Source of the DNA: Limnoglobus sp043757025 | GTDB lineage: Bacteria; Planctomycetota; Planctomycetia; Gemmatales; Gemmataceae | DNA: 42,951 nt | Direction: 5' to 3' | Assembly (NCBI GenBank): GCA_043757025.1 | Contig: JAYVQG010000398.1 | Span: forward strand, 1 to 42,951 | In this document: piece by piece, positions 35,155 through 42,951 of the stretch | Layout: each line of letters starts with the position of its first letter | Numbering within the stretch: position 1 is the first letter of the stretch | Program-made: the position numbers and the translations under genes | Notes under the pieces: generated by a model | The model's database searches: none | The model's input: the letters and a program-made list of their open reading frames with translations, nothing else | Told to the model about the DNA's origin: nothing

Positions 35155-35760
35155 ATGTTCACCGGACTCATTCAATCGCTCGGTCGCATCACCGCCATCG
35201 CAGACGATGGCCACGGCGGTCGCGTGCTCCGAATTGCGGAGCCAGGTTTCGCCCCAAACCTCGTGCTCGGCGAGAGTATCGCCGTCAACGGGGTCTGTCT
35301 CACCGTCGTCGAACGCGACGAGGAATCGTTCCGGTTCCAGGCTGGCCCCGAGACGCTTCAGAAAACGAATCTCGGCGAGTTAGTCTTAGACAACCGCGTG
35401 AATTTGGAGCGAGCTTTACGCGTCGGCGACTCGTTGGGCGGGCATTTTGTGACGGGGCACGTCGATGCCGTGGGCACGATTGCCGAACGCACGCAGAGCG
35501 GCGAATGGGAGACGATTGCCTTCGATTGCCCGAAATCGCTCGACGAATTGATGGTGGCGAAAGGCTCGATTGCGATCGACGGCATCAGCCTCACGCTCGT
35601 CGATGTCGCACGCGGTCGATTCGCGGTGATGCTCATTCCGCACACGCTCGCGCACACCACTTTGGGCTTCAAACCGGTCGGGGCCACGGTCAATTTGGAA
35701 ACCGATCTCCTCGCGAAACACGTGCAAAAACTGTTCAAGAGTCTCAGTATCACTATCTAA
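35155..35760 (+). CDS. ribE: Riboflavin synthase, alpha subunit
   Basis: A 201-residue enzyme dismutating two lumazine molecules into riboflavin. It opens with the near-invariant MFTGLIQSLGRI, and the two homologous lumazine-binding halves are visible: GESIAVNGVCLTVVE with NLERALRVGDSLGGHFVTGHVDAVG, and GSIAIDGISLTLVDV with NLETDLLAKHVQKL. Length is typical. It is divergent from the Rieske oxygenase with a 98-base gap and is followed after 7 bases by rsmA. ribH lies at 10358. Confidence 0.97.
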   Translation: MFTGLIQSLGRITAIADDGHGGRVLRIAEPGFAPNLVLGESIAVNGVCLTVVERDEESFRFQAGPETLQKTNLGELVLDNRVNLERALRVGDSLGGHFVTGHVDAVGTIAERTQSGEWETIAFDCPKSLDELMVAKGSIAIDGISLTLVDVARGRFAVMLIPHTLAHTTLGFKPVGATVNLETDLLAKHVQKLFKSLSITI

Positions 35761-35767
35761 AACGGTT

Positions 35768-36691
35768 ATGAGAAAAGACGAGCCGGAAGAAATCGAATCG
35801 AACGTCCCGTCGCCGCGGCAAACGTTGTCGTACCTGAACCGCCTGTTTTCCGCGCACGGACTCGAAGCGAAGAGCAAGCTCGGCCAGAACTTTTTGATCG
35901 ACATCAACCTCGTCGATCTGATCGTGCGCGAAGGCGATCTCGGGCCGGAAGATGCCGTTCTCGAAGTCGGCACGGGTACCGGATCGCTGACCGCAAAGCT
36001 CGCCGAACGCTCGGGTGCGGTCGTCAGCATCGAGATCGATTCGAGCCTCGCCCCCGTTGCGAGGCAAATCGTCGGCATTCGGCCAAACGTCACGTTCATT
36101 CACGGCGATTGCCTCGCTCGAAAGAGCCTGCTGAACCCCGACATGCTCGCCGCGTGGGAAGCTGCGATGGCGAAGCAAGGCTGCACGAGCCGCAAGCTGA
36201 TCGCCAACTTGCCGTACGTGATCGCTACCCCGCTGATTAGCAATCTGCTCGTCGATGGGCCGAACATCGAGCGGATGGTCGTGATGGTGCAATGGGAGAT
36301 CGCCGAACGGCTGAGAGCGTCGGTGAGCACGAAAGATTACAACGCGCTCAGCGTCTTGGTGCAAAGCATCGCCGACGTGGAAACGATCCGGAAAGTCCTG
36401 CCGGGGAACTTCTACCCGAGGCCGAAAGTCGATTCGGCGATCGTGCGAATCATCCCGAACGCTGCGAAGCGCAAGCTCGTCGGCGACGTGCCAAAGTTCC
36501 GTGCGTTCCTGCGCGATTTGTACATCCACCGCCGCAAGAACCTACGTTCCGCACTCGCCGGTTCGCCGCGCGGTCGCCGCGAAAAACCCGACGTCGACGC
36601 GAAGCTGAAGGCACTCGACATCGACGGCACACTACGTGCGGAATCGCTCGACATTCCGCAACACCTGCGGCTAGCCGAAGTGTTCGGGTAA
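35768..36691 (+). CDS. rsmA: 16S rRNA adenine dimethyltransferase (KsgA/RsmA family)
   Basis: A 307-residue SAM-dependent enzyme that dimethylates two adjacent adenines near the 3' end of 16S rRNA. KSKLGQNFLID, the SAM motif LEVGTGTGSLTAKLAER, the acidic loop VVSIEID and catalytic NLPY (IANLPYVIATPLI) are all present, as is FYPRPKVDSAIVRI. The usual QKEVAERL segment reads QWEIAERL here, a conservative family variation as far as I can judge. A C-terminal helical domain ends it. It is 7 bases after ribE on the same strand. Confidence 0.95.
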   Translation: MRKDEPEEIESNVPSPRQTLSYLNRLFSAHGLEAKSKLGQNFLIDINLVDLIVREGDLGPEDAVLEVGTGTGSLTAKLAERSGAVVSIEIDSSLAPVARQIVGIRPNVTFIHGDCLARKSLLNPDMLAAWEAAMAKQGCTSRKLIANLPYVIATPLISNLLVDGPNIERMVVMVQWEIAERLRASVSTKDYNALSVLVQSIADVETIRKVLPGNFYPRPKVDSAIVRIIPNAAKRKLVGDVPKFRAFLRDLYIHRRKNLRSALAGSPRGRREKPDVDAKLKALDIDGTLRAESLDIPQHLRLAEVFG

Positions 36692-36706
36692 ATCACTCAT
36701 GGAGCG

Positions 36707-38020
36707 CTACTTCTTGCCGACCGAATAGCCCATCGATGCATGAACCTCGGTACTCGCCCGTACGACGACCGACATCGTGGGCATATGGAAGGTGATCGTG
36801 CAAGGGCCGCCCGCTTGCTTCCAACTCCGCGGGTCGATCGAATCGGTGATCGATTTCACGATGGTTTCGCTGTTGGTGACGGTTTGCTGGTAGCTCATGT
36901 TCGGCCCCCAAACGACGGCGTTTCCGAACGGGCCGACGCCTTGGACGAGGTCGCCGAGGTAGTACGATCGCGTCGTCAGTTCCTTCTCGGCGCGTTCCAT
37001 CGTCACCACCTGAATCATCTCTTCCTTGACGATGAACGTCAGCTGATTCGCTTGTAAGAGTGCCCGTAACGCGGTGCGTGCCGTCACGTTGCCCTTGAAT
37101 GTCACCTTCCGCGACAAGTCCAACCCCGCATCTTCGAGCGACTTCTTGTCGATGAAAATCGGCTGGTCGATCGCGTTCGACAGTTCTTGCAGCGCTTCCT
37201 CGAACGGCCGATCCGCGAAGTTTGCCGGGAACGCGGTATCGAGCGACTTCAGGATCGCTTCTTCCTTCGGCGACAACTGGATGCGGTCCTGGTTCTTCCG
37301 CGCCTTCGTTAGAGCATTCCACTTCTCCGCATTGGGGAACTGAATATCGTCGGTCGTCGGGATCGACGACGCCACGACTTGCCGTTGGTTGACGAGCCAT
37401 GCATCGGCGTAATCGCGCGAAAGTTTCTGGTTCGCACGGATTTGGTCGCTGGTGTTCGTCTGCCCGCTGAGCGCGATCACTTGCGGGTTGTTCGGGTACT
37501 TCTCCGCGAGGCTCAACACGTGCCGTCGGGCGTCGTTGTGCCGATTCGCATCGGCGGCGTCGGCGGCTTTCTTCAAGCCGTCGGCCACCTCGCGCAGTTC
37601 CACCGCCGCCTTCAGTTGATCGAGCTTTTCGCGTACCTTAACGGCGCTTGCATTCGAATCGGCGTCGGGCCGGGCTACGGGCAATTTGCCTTCGAGAATG
37701 CCGATCTTCGCTTCGAGCCGCGCGTCCAACTCGGTGCGTTTCGCTTGCCCCAGGCTAACTGACACCGCCAGACCGGTCTGCGCGTCTTTCAACCGTTGAA
37801 TCGCTTTGACCGTGGAAACGGTCTTGAGTTTATCGGCACTGGCGATCGCCTCGACGATTTCATTCTCGGCCTTTTGCTCCGCGAGGTTTTGCGTCGCCTT
37901 CGCACGCTCGATGGGGTCGACAGGGGCTTGCGCGAAACCATTCGCCGATAGGCCCGCGGCGAGCGCAGCCGCGCCGAGCCAGGAGCGAAGGTAGGGAATG
38001 GGTGTGCCGTGCGGATTCAT
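36707..38020 (-). CDS. Exported protein with an STN-like domain
   Basis: A 437-residue protein with a signal peptide (WLGAAALAAGLSANGFA, cleavage probably after GFA). A charged helical region (about 35-180) is followed by an STN/secretin-N-type alpha-beta domain at about 265-340 (FADRPFEEALQELSNAI, KVTFKGNVTARTALRALL, FIVKEEMIQVV), the fold found at the start of TonB-dependent transducers and secretins. The remaining C-terminal part ends at GYSVGKK with no beta-barrel or secretin domain, so it is probably a soluble periplasmic protein. Function unknown; planctomycetes carry many such STN-only proteins. Confidence 0.78.
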   Translation of the reverse strand: MNPHGTPIPYLRSWLGAAALAAGLSANGFAQAPVDPIERAKATQNLAEQKAENEIVEAIASADKLKTVSTVKAIQRLKDAQTGLAVSVSLGQAKRTELDARLEAKIGILEGKLPVARPDADSNASAVKVREKLDQLKAAVELREVADGLKKAADAADANRHNDARRHVLSLAEKYPNNPQVIALSGQTNTSDQIRANQKLSRDYADAWLVNQRQVVASSIPTTDDIQFPNAEKWNALTKARKNQDRIQLSPKEEAILKSLDTAFPANFADRPFEEALQELSNAIDQPIFIDKKSLEDAGLDLSRKVTFKGNVTARTALRALLQANQLTFIVKEEMIQVVTMERAEKELTTRSYYLGDLVQGVGPFGNAVVWGPNMSYQQTVTNSETIVKSITDSIDPRSWKQAGGPCTITFHMPTMSVVVRASTEVHASMGYSVGKK

Positions 38021-38236
38021 AACTCGCCCCTTTGGATGCAGAATCAGTTGTTTATCGTCCGTCGGGTGTCACAGTTCCAACGTAACCGGTGCCCGATTCG
38101 TTGGCAAATGCAATCGGCGCAACGCTCGCCGTGTAACCGGCATAACCGTCCGATGGAATCGAAATCCCGCGTTGACCGATTCTCCGGTCTCGGTTATTGG
38201 TGGACGCATTCGATCATTGCGTGACGAGGGTTTGCC

Positions 38237-38953
38237 GTGCGACGGAAATCGGTACTTCTGACCATCGGACTGATTCTGCTCATCGTCGGTGCGGTGTGCT
38301 GCACGCTGATACTTCTGCTCAAGGGCGAACCAGAATTTTACGCATCGCAAGCCGACGAACCCTCGGCATGGGAACGCGGCGAACTCGCCTCGGCGCTGCT
38401 CACGCGCGTGCAAGATCTCAAGAACGATATTCGATCCAAACCCGAATGGGGCACCTCGTTTCGCGCGAACGACCTCAACAGTTTCTTTCGCGAAAATCTC
38501 AGCGATGGCGACGGATATGCCACGCTGTTGCCGTCGGGGTTTCATTCGCCGCGCGTGTCGATCGACGGCGACCGCATCAAACTCGGGATGCGCTACGGCA
38601 ACGGCTATTGGAGTACGATTGTCTGGGTCGAAATGCGCGCGTGGCTGGTAAAAAACGAAACGAACGTGATCGCTCTGGAACTCTGTGGAATGCGCGCGGG
38701 CAATCTGTCGATCGGCTGCCAGACGATGCTCGATTCGCTATCCGAAGCCGCACACGATTCCAACGTCGATGTCGCGTGGTATCGCAATGGGTCGAACCCC
38801 GTCGGCCTGTTTCGCTTCTATGCGGATCAAACCCGCCCAACGACGCAAATCCACACGCTGAAGATCGCCGATGGCACCGTGACCGTGGCCGGTCGAACGA
38901 AGCTCGAAAACTCCGTCGTCGGCGGCCCCGGATCGAACCCCATCGGCGAGTAA
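38237..38953 (+). CDS. Membrane-anchored protein of unknown function
   Basis: A 238-residue protein with one N-terminal membrane helix (LLTIGLILLIVGAVCCTLILLL) and a mixed alpha-beta exported domain. I recognise no family. GTG 38237 is chosen because GAGGG lies 7 bases upstream and the helix follows at once. The gene ends with TAA at 38951-38953, but the same frame stays open for a further 62 codons to TAA 39140, and that stretch ends in an ordinary-looking tail. The protein may have lost its C-terminus by a nonsense change, or the tail is coincidental. Confidence 0.7.
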   Translation: MRRKSVLLTIGLILLIVGAVCCTLILLLKGEPEFYASQADEPSAWERGELASALLTRVQDLKNDIRSKPEWGTSFRANDLNSFFRENLSDGDGYATLLPSGFHSPRVSIDGDRIKLGMRYGNGYWSTIVWVEMRAWLVKNETNVIALELCGMRAGNLSIGCQTMLDSLSEAAHDSNVDVAWYRNGSNPVGLFRFYADQTRPTTQIHTLKIADGTVTVAGRTKLENSVVGGPGSNPIGE

Positions 38954-39352
38954 CGCGACCGAGCGCGAAATCATTCGGAACGTCAAAACGAATTCGGAAA
39001 CGAAAATCGCAATCGGTGGAAGGGCAGCCCGGCAACAATCGCGCCGGCCGCCGATGAGGAAATCGACGACCAGGGTCCGGTGCCCACTGCAGTTCCCGCT
39101 AATCTCGGCACACTGACCGGCAAACCCGAGGAGAAGAAGTAACGAGCACTTCGATTCCCCATTCTTGGCGAGCGGTGTGGCGTAAGCCCACTGATCCAGC
39201 CACAGACATCGCCCACGACTCAGGAAGAATCAGGGGAGTGACCTCCCCCGCTCACCTAATCCTCGCTGGCTAACAATTATTGGCATTTTCGCGACGCGCC
39301 GCACTTCGGCTGGGGAATATCTTGTCGGAAGCCCCTTTCACGCGGTGTGATT
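38954..39352. other. Region upstream of the sigma-WD40 gene, with an open tail frame and a hairpin
   Basis: About 399 bases. The first part (38954-39142) is the in-frame open continuation of the preceding gene. Then GGCGAGCGGTGTGGCG-TAAGCC (about 39168-39188) resembles short hairpin-prone motifs seen around planctomycete genes (from memory, unverified). GGGGAG (39233-39238) pairs with CTCCCC (39243-39248) around TGAC. No independent gene with a ribosome binding site is visible. Confidence 0.4.
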
Positions 39353-42300
39353 ATGACCTCGCTTCTCAAAACGCTCGTCGTTCGCGACCCGGCTAGCGAT
39401 ACGCAACTGCTCGGCCGGTTCGTTCGGGACCGCGACGATGCGGCCTTTACCGAACTCGTACGGCGACACGGGCCGCTCGTTTTGGGCGTCTGCCGCCGCG
39501 TGATTCCGGATCGGCATTTGGCGGACGATGCCTTCCAGGCGGCGTTCGTCGTGCTGGCCCGCAAAGCGGAGAGCGTGCAGCCCGACAAACTGGCGAGTTG
39601 GCTATACGGCGTTTCGTACAAGGTGGCCTTGAGGGCGCGAACCATGGCCGGGCGACGCGCGAAACGCGAAATGCTGACTGCGACACTGCCCGAAACGCCG
39701 GTGCCACCCGACCCGGTCGATGATGGCGTGCTCGATGCCGAGATCGCGAACCTGCCAGCGCTCTACCGCGATGCGGTGGTGCTTTGCGAATTGCAGGGCA
39801 TCAGCCGACACGATGCCGCGAAGACACTCGGCATTTTGGAAGGCACGCTCAGTAGCCGTTTGGCCAAGGCTCGCAAATTATTAGCCGTCGCGCTGGCCTA
39901 TCGTGGCGTCGCGATGCCCGCGACACTCGCCGTTTCCACTACGGTGACGCTCGAACTCTGCACTGCGACGGTGCGGGCCGCCACCGGCACGCTCGCACCG
40001 CCACTGGTAACCACTCTTGCGAATGGAGTGCTACGCATGATGATGATGATGTCGAAATTGAAGGCGGTATCGGTGGTCGCATTAGCTGGGATACTGTTGT
40101 TGGGTGGTCTGGGTTTCCGCATGCTGCCGCCGACATTCGCTCAAGGGCCATCGGTGAAGCCGCAGCCCGCGCACGATGAGAAGCCCAAGAAAATCGACGA
40201 CCCGAAGCCTGTCATCGATGCCTTGCGCGACCCATTGCCCGACGGGGCGATCATCCGGCTCGGCACCTCTCGGCTGCGCGGGAAGCGACTCACATTTTCT
40301 CCGGATAGTCGCCGGGTCGTACGGGAGACCGCACACGGCGACTTGCAACTCTATGAAGTTCCTTCGGGTAAATTCCTGGCGAAACTCCGTGCAGCCGATG
40401 TGCCCGAGCGCAGCGAGATCATCGGCAGCACCATCGCCTTCAGCCCCGATTCCAAACTGCTCGCTGCCGTGCTCTGGAAAGGTCGGGCCGGCATCTGGGA
40501 CACCGACACAGGCAAACTGATCCGCTGGATCGAGAGCGGCCAGTTCTATTCGATCGTCAAATGCGAGTTCTCGCCAGACGGCAAACTTTTGGCCATCGGC
40601 GGCAGTCAGCACCCCAGCGACGCCGAGAAAATATGGGTCGGTGTTTACGAAGTGGCGAATGGGAAGCAAGTTTTCAGCGAACGTGGATCGACGAGTCAAT
40701 TCAGTGACGACGGCAAACAGATTACGTTGTGGAATGGTTACCGTGATGGAGAGCAAAAAATCCGCACCGTGTCGATCACAGACCCCGACGACCGGATCAC
40801 GCTCGACCACAAAACCTACGTTTCCAATTGGGCAGACCCCCGCTTCGATGGTCGATCGGCGCTTATCGAACTGCTCGAGAACGGTACCGTTCTCATTCGC
40901 GACCTGAAGACTGGCGAATTGAAACAGACCCTCGATGGTGCGAATCGCAGCGAGAAGGGGGGCGTCAACCTGCGCCATGCCACCGGTCGCCGGGAATTGC
41001 TCGTTTCGGTCGACGAACCGCCGAGCCTGTGGTGTTGGAATATCGACACCGGCAAGCCACTTTGGAAGCGAGAATTGCCCGCGCCGCCGTATTGGGCCGA
41101 CCTATCGATCGACGGAAAAACGCTGGTGACCACCGGGAAAGATGGCGAAGTGCTCGTTCTCGAAGCGCTGACAGGCAAAGATCGCGCGGTCATCGCGGCG
41201 AAATCGGTCGGGCACTCGAACAGCACGGCCAAAGTGTCGCCCGATGGGAAGGTGGTGGCCACGTTTACGGCCTCCCCGGAGCCGGGCGGCGGCACGTCGC
41301 TGTTTTGGGATGCGGTCACCGGCAAGCTACTCACGATGTTGCCGGGGCACACGGCCTTGATCCACGACGCGCTGTTCACCCCAGATGGTTCCACGATTCT
41401 GACCGCCGGGCGCGACAACACCATTCGCACTTGGGACGCCGTCAGTGGTCGCGAACTCGCGAATGTCGCGTTAGCCGCACCGGGTCAACTGGCACAATCA
41501 CCGGACGGTCGGAGGTTGTATGCATCCGATCCGAAGACTGGAACCATTCGCGTCGTCGATTCCAGCACGTGTAAAGTGGAAGCGACATTCCCCGCATTCA
41601 AAAAATCCATCGTTGGGTTCACGTTGACGGCAAACGGCAAACGGCTGATCGTAGCCGGACGCGATGCGGACGAGACCGGCACGATTCGCGCGTTGAACGC
41701 CGCCACCGGGGAGCCAATCCACGAGTTTCCCACCGGAGAGCATCGCATCGAGCAGATGGCTGCTTCCGCCGATGGCACGGTGATTGCCACCGCGTGCGAA
41801 GGTCGAAAAGTCGTCGTCTGGTCAGCGGAAGGAAAATTGCTGTCGGAACAGTTTGGTTCCGGCAAACGCGAACCCGCTTGGAAGGATCGTCCACCGCACT
41901 ACTTGGTGGGGTCGGTCGCCATCACTTCCGACGGGGGTCGGATTGCCTACTCGGATCAAGAAGCTGGGGTCGCCATTATCGACGGGCCGACACAGAAACT
42001 TTTGGGGCTTGCGAAACAGAAGGATGTGTATTTCCAAAATGGTGCCGCACGCTACGATATACGCGACGTGCTGGCCGTATCTCCCGATGGCAAAACTGTC
42101 GCGTGGTCCGGCGTCGAAAGTACTCCAGACATCTTTCTGATCGAGCTGCGATCCCAGTCGGTGCGGCGGCGTCTGCCCGGCGATAGCTACCCGGTGAAGC
42201 GGCTGGCGTTCTCGCCCGATGGATCGAAATTGCTCTCCACCGGGCCGGACGGTTCGGCTTTGGTGTGGGATTTGTTCGATCGGTACACACGTAAGCCAAC

Positions 42301-42787
42301 TGCTCCGCTAGACGCGAATACAGTGACCTCGTGGTGGGAGGAATTGGCGTCTGCCGACGCCGGCACGGCGGATCGAGCGATGCGGGCGATGGCAAGTCGA
42401 CCGGTCGAAGCGATAAAACTGCTGCGTGAGAAATTGACTCACCCGGTCGTGGGAGCGGCGGCCATCGACGCGCTCATCGTTCAACTCGACGATCGCGACT
42501 TCGCCACCCGCGAAGCCGCGACCAAAACCTTGACGCAAATCCCGGCAGCGGAAAAAAAACTGGCGGCAATAATCGACGTCAGCGAGTCAGCCGAAGTACG
42601 CGACCGGGCAGATCGGATTTTGAATACACTCCGTCGCTCGGTATGGCTTCAAAGAGAGCGGGCCATCGAAGTGTTGACGTGGATCGGGAATGCCGAAGCC
42701 AAAAAACTCCTGATGGACCTAGCCAAAACGACGGCTGATGTACGGCTCAGCCGCGATGCCAAGGACTCGCTGCAACGCTTGAGATAG
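39353..42787 (+). CDS. ECF sigma factor fused to a membrane helix and WD40 propeller
   Basis: A 1144-residue fusion typical of Gemmata-type planctomycetes. Sigma region 2 lies at about 30-95 (ELVRRHGPLVLGVCRRV, DDAFQAAFVVLARKA, LASWLYGVSYKVALRAR), and sigma region 4 at about 130-175 (LPALYRDAVVLCELQG, then a helix-turn-helix ending TLSSRLAKARKLLA). A run of five Met precedes one membrane helix at about 238-257 (VSVVALAGILLLGGLGF). The long C-terminal part has many WD40-like blades (FSPDG, LWDTDTG, DAVTGK, VWDLFD) and ends in a HEAT-like helical stretch. The likely role is a sigma factor tethered to the membrane with a sensor outside. No anti-sigma gene is adjacent. ATG 39353 is chosen over GTG 39347; neither has a clear ribosome binding site. 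Confidence 0.88.
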   Translation: MTSLLKTLVVRDPASDTQLLGRFVRDRDDAAFTELVRRHGPLVLGVCRRVIPDRHLADDAFQAAFVVLARKAESVQPDKLASWLYGVSYKVALRARTMAGRRAKREMLTATLPETPVPPDPVDDGVLDAEIANLPALYRDAVVLCELQGISRHDAAKTLGILEGTLSSRLAKARKLLAVALAYRGVAMPATLAVSTTVTLELCTATVRAATGTLAPPLVTTLANGVLRMMMMMSKLKAVSVVALAGILLLGGLGFRMLPPTFAQGPSVKPQPAHDEKPKKIDDPKPVIDALRDPLPDGAIIRLGTSRLRGKRLTFSPDSRRVVRETAHGDLQLYEVPSGKFLAKLRAADVPERSEIIGSTIAFSPDSKLLAAVLWKGRAGIWDTDTGKLIRWIESGQFYSIVKCEFSPDGKLLAIGGSQHPSDAEKIWVGVYEVANGKQVFSERGSTSQFSDDGKQITLWNGYRDGEQKIRTVSITDPDDRITLDHKTYVSNWADPRFDGRSALIELLENGTVLIRDLKTGELKQTLDGANRSEKGGVNLRHATGRRELLVSVDEPPSLWCWNIDTGKPLWKRELPAPPYWADLSIDGKTLVTTGKDGEVLVLEALTGKDRAVIAAKSVGHSNSTAKVSPDGKVVATFTASPEPGGGTSLFWDAVTGKLLTMLPGHTALIHDALFTPDGSTILTAGRDNTIRTWDAVSGRELANVALAAPGQLAQSPDGRRLYASDPKTGTIRVVDSSTCKVEATFPAFKKSIVGFTLTANGKRLIVAGRDADETGTIRALNAATGEPIHEFPTGEHRIEQMAASADGTVIATACEGRKVVVWSAEGKLLSEQFGSGKREPAWKDRPPHYLVGSVAITSDGGRIAYSDQEAGVAIIDGPTQKLLGLAKQKDVYFQNGAARYDIRDVLAVSPDGKTVAWSGVESTPDIFLIELRSQSVRRRLPGDSYPVKRLAFSPDGSKLLSTGPDGSALVWDLFDRYTRKPTAPLDANTVTSWWEELASADAGTADRAMRAMASRPVEAIKLLREKLTHPVVGAAAIDALIVQLDDRDFATREAATKTLTQIPAAEKKLAAIIDVSESAEVRDRADRILNTLRRSVWLQRERAIEVLTWIGNAEAKKLLMDLAKTTADVRLSRDAKDSLQRLR
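40037..40051 (+). repeat. Five tandem ATG triplets (poly-Met) in the sigma-WD40 gene
   Basis: ATG is repeated five times in frame, encoding MMMMM just before the membrane helix. A trinucleotide tract changes length without shifting the frame; each ATG could also act as an internal start for a sigma-less WD40 product, though no ribosome binding site is visible. Confidence 0.6.
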
Positions 42788-42801
42788 AGGTTCCGCAACG
42801 C

Positions 42802-42951
42802 CTACTTAATAAATCCGATGCGGTCGAGCGGGAAGAAGACGAAGGCGGCGCGGCCGAGCATCAGGCGGTCGGGGACGGTGCCCCAGACGCGGCCGTCGGA
42901 GCTTTGGGCGCTGTTGTCGCCGAGGCAGAGGTAATGGCCCGGTTGGACGTA
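42802..42951 (-). CDS. lepB: Signal peptidase I, C-terminal fragment
   Basis: Forty-nine residues running off the right edge, stop TAG at 42802-42804. The sequence GHYLCLGDNSAQSSDGRVWG is the conserved box (GDNS-x-x-S-x-DSR-x-WG) of type I leader peptidases, followed by VPDRLMLGRAAFVFFPLDRIGF. The catalytic Ser and Lys lie upstream outside the window. It is convergent with the sigma-WD40 gene, 14 bases apart. The gene symbol is given for the family; paralogues are possible. Confidence 0.88.
   Translation of the reverse strand, partial: YVQPGHYLCLGDNSAQSSDGRVWGTVPDRLMLGRAAFVFFPLDRIGFIK

Noticed and set aside
1..42951. Insertion sequences, prophage, CRISPR array or rRNA/tRNA genes
   Set aside because: No transposase, integrase, capsid or regularly spaced repeats and no conserved RNA gene signatures were seen on either strand by eye.

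Overview
The window is a gene-dense chromosomal segment from a planctomycete, most likely of the Gemmataceae (Gemmata/Tuwongella-like). The pointers are the C-terminus of a DUF1559 pilin-like protein at the left edge, a DUF1501 protein, a Tat-exported Gfo/Idh/MocA oxidoreductase, an extracytoplasmic-function sigma factor fused to a membrane helix and a WD40 propeller, many lineage-specific small lipoproteins, and a GC content that looks close to 58-60% by eye. Genus and species cannot be read from the sequence. I see no rRNA, tRNA, CRISPR array, transposase, prophage or replication origin.

Layout. 1-3154 (+): DUF1559 tail, creatininase-family amidohydrolase, an MFS transporter of the anion:cation symporter type, and a phosphopantetheinyl transferase coupled to it by an ATGA overlap. 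A strong hairpin then separates this block from a reverse-strand membrane-anchored coiled-coil protein (3313-4929). 5340-11681 (+): polA, coaE, rho, ribH and a lipoprotein, tightly packed. 11695-17803 (-): CYTH protein, panC, mgtE and an mlaE-mlaF-mlaD lipid-transport set, consistent with a diderm envelope. 17899-18702 (+): a small Rieske ferredoxin and a one-heme cytochrome-like protein. 18762-21680 (-): a single-polypeptide type IIL (MmeI-like) restriction-modification enzyme whose specificity half is clearly AT-richer than the rest. 21916-23442 (+): a second MFS transporter. 23465-29365 (-): a lipoprotein, purU, 5-formyl-THF cyclo-ligase and carB. 29674-33363: zinc-ribbon membrane protein (+), DUF1501 (-), Gfo/Idh oxidoreductase (+). 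33426-34036 (+): Phd-type antitoxin and PIN toxin. 34043-35056 (-): Rieske non-heme iron oxygenase. 35155-36691 (+): ribE and rsmA. 36707-38020 (-): STN-like exported protein. 38237-38953 (+): membrane-anchored protein followed by an in-frame open extension. 39353-42787 (+): ECF sigma-TM-WD40 fusion. 42802-42951 (-): C-terminus of signal peptidase I.

How the genes fit together. Much is housekeeping metabolism scattered in small clusters: CoA and carrier-protein modification (panC, coaE, phosphopantetheinyl transferase), riboflavin (ribH and ribE, about 25 kb apart), one-carbon folate (purU with the cyclo-ligase), pyrimidine/arginine (carB), and replication/transcription (polA, rho). The less ordinary parts are the sigma-WD40 fusion, the mosaic restriction enzyme, the toxin-antitoxin pair, a three-armed cloverleaf-like inverted-repeat element at 24378-24458, and the reading frame that stays open past a stop codon after 38953. 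I do not see a clear new multi-gene system; the cloverleaf element and the membrane-tethered sigma factor are the best leads.
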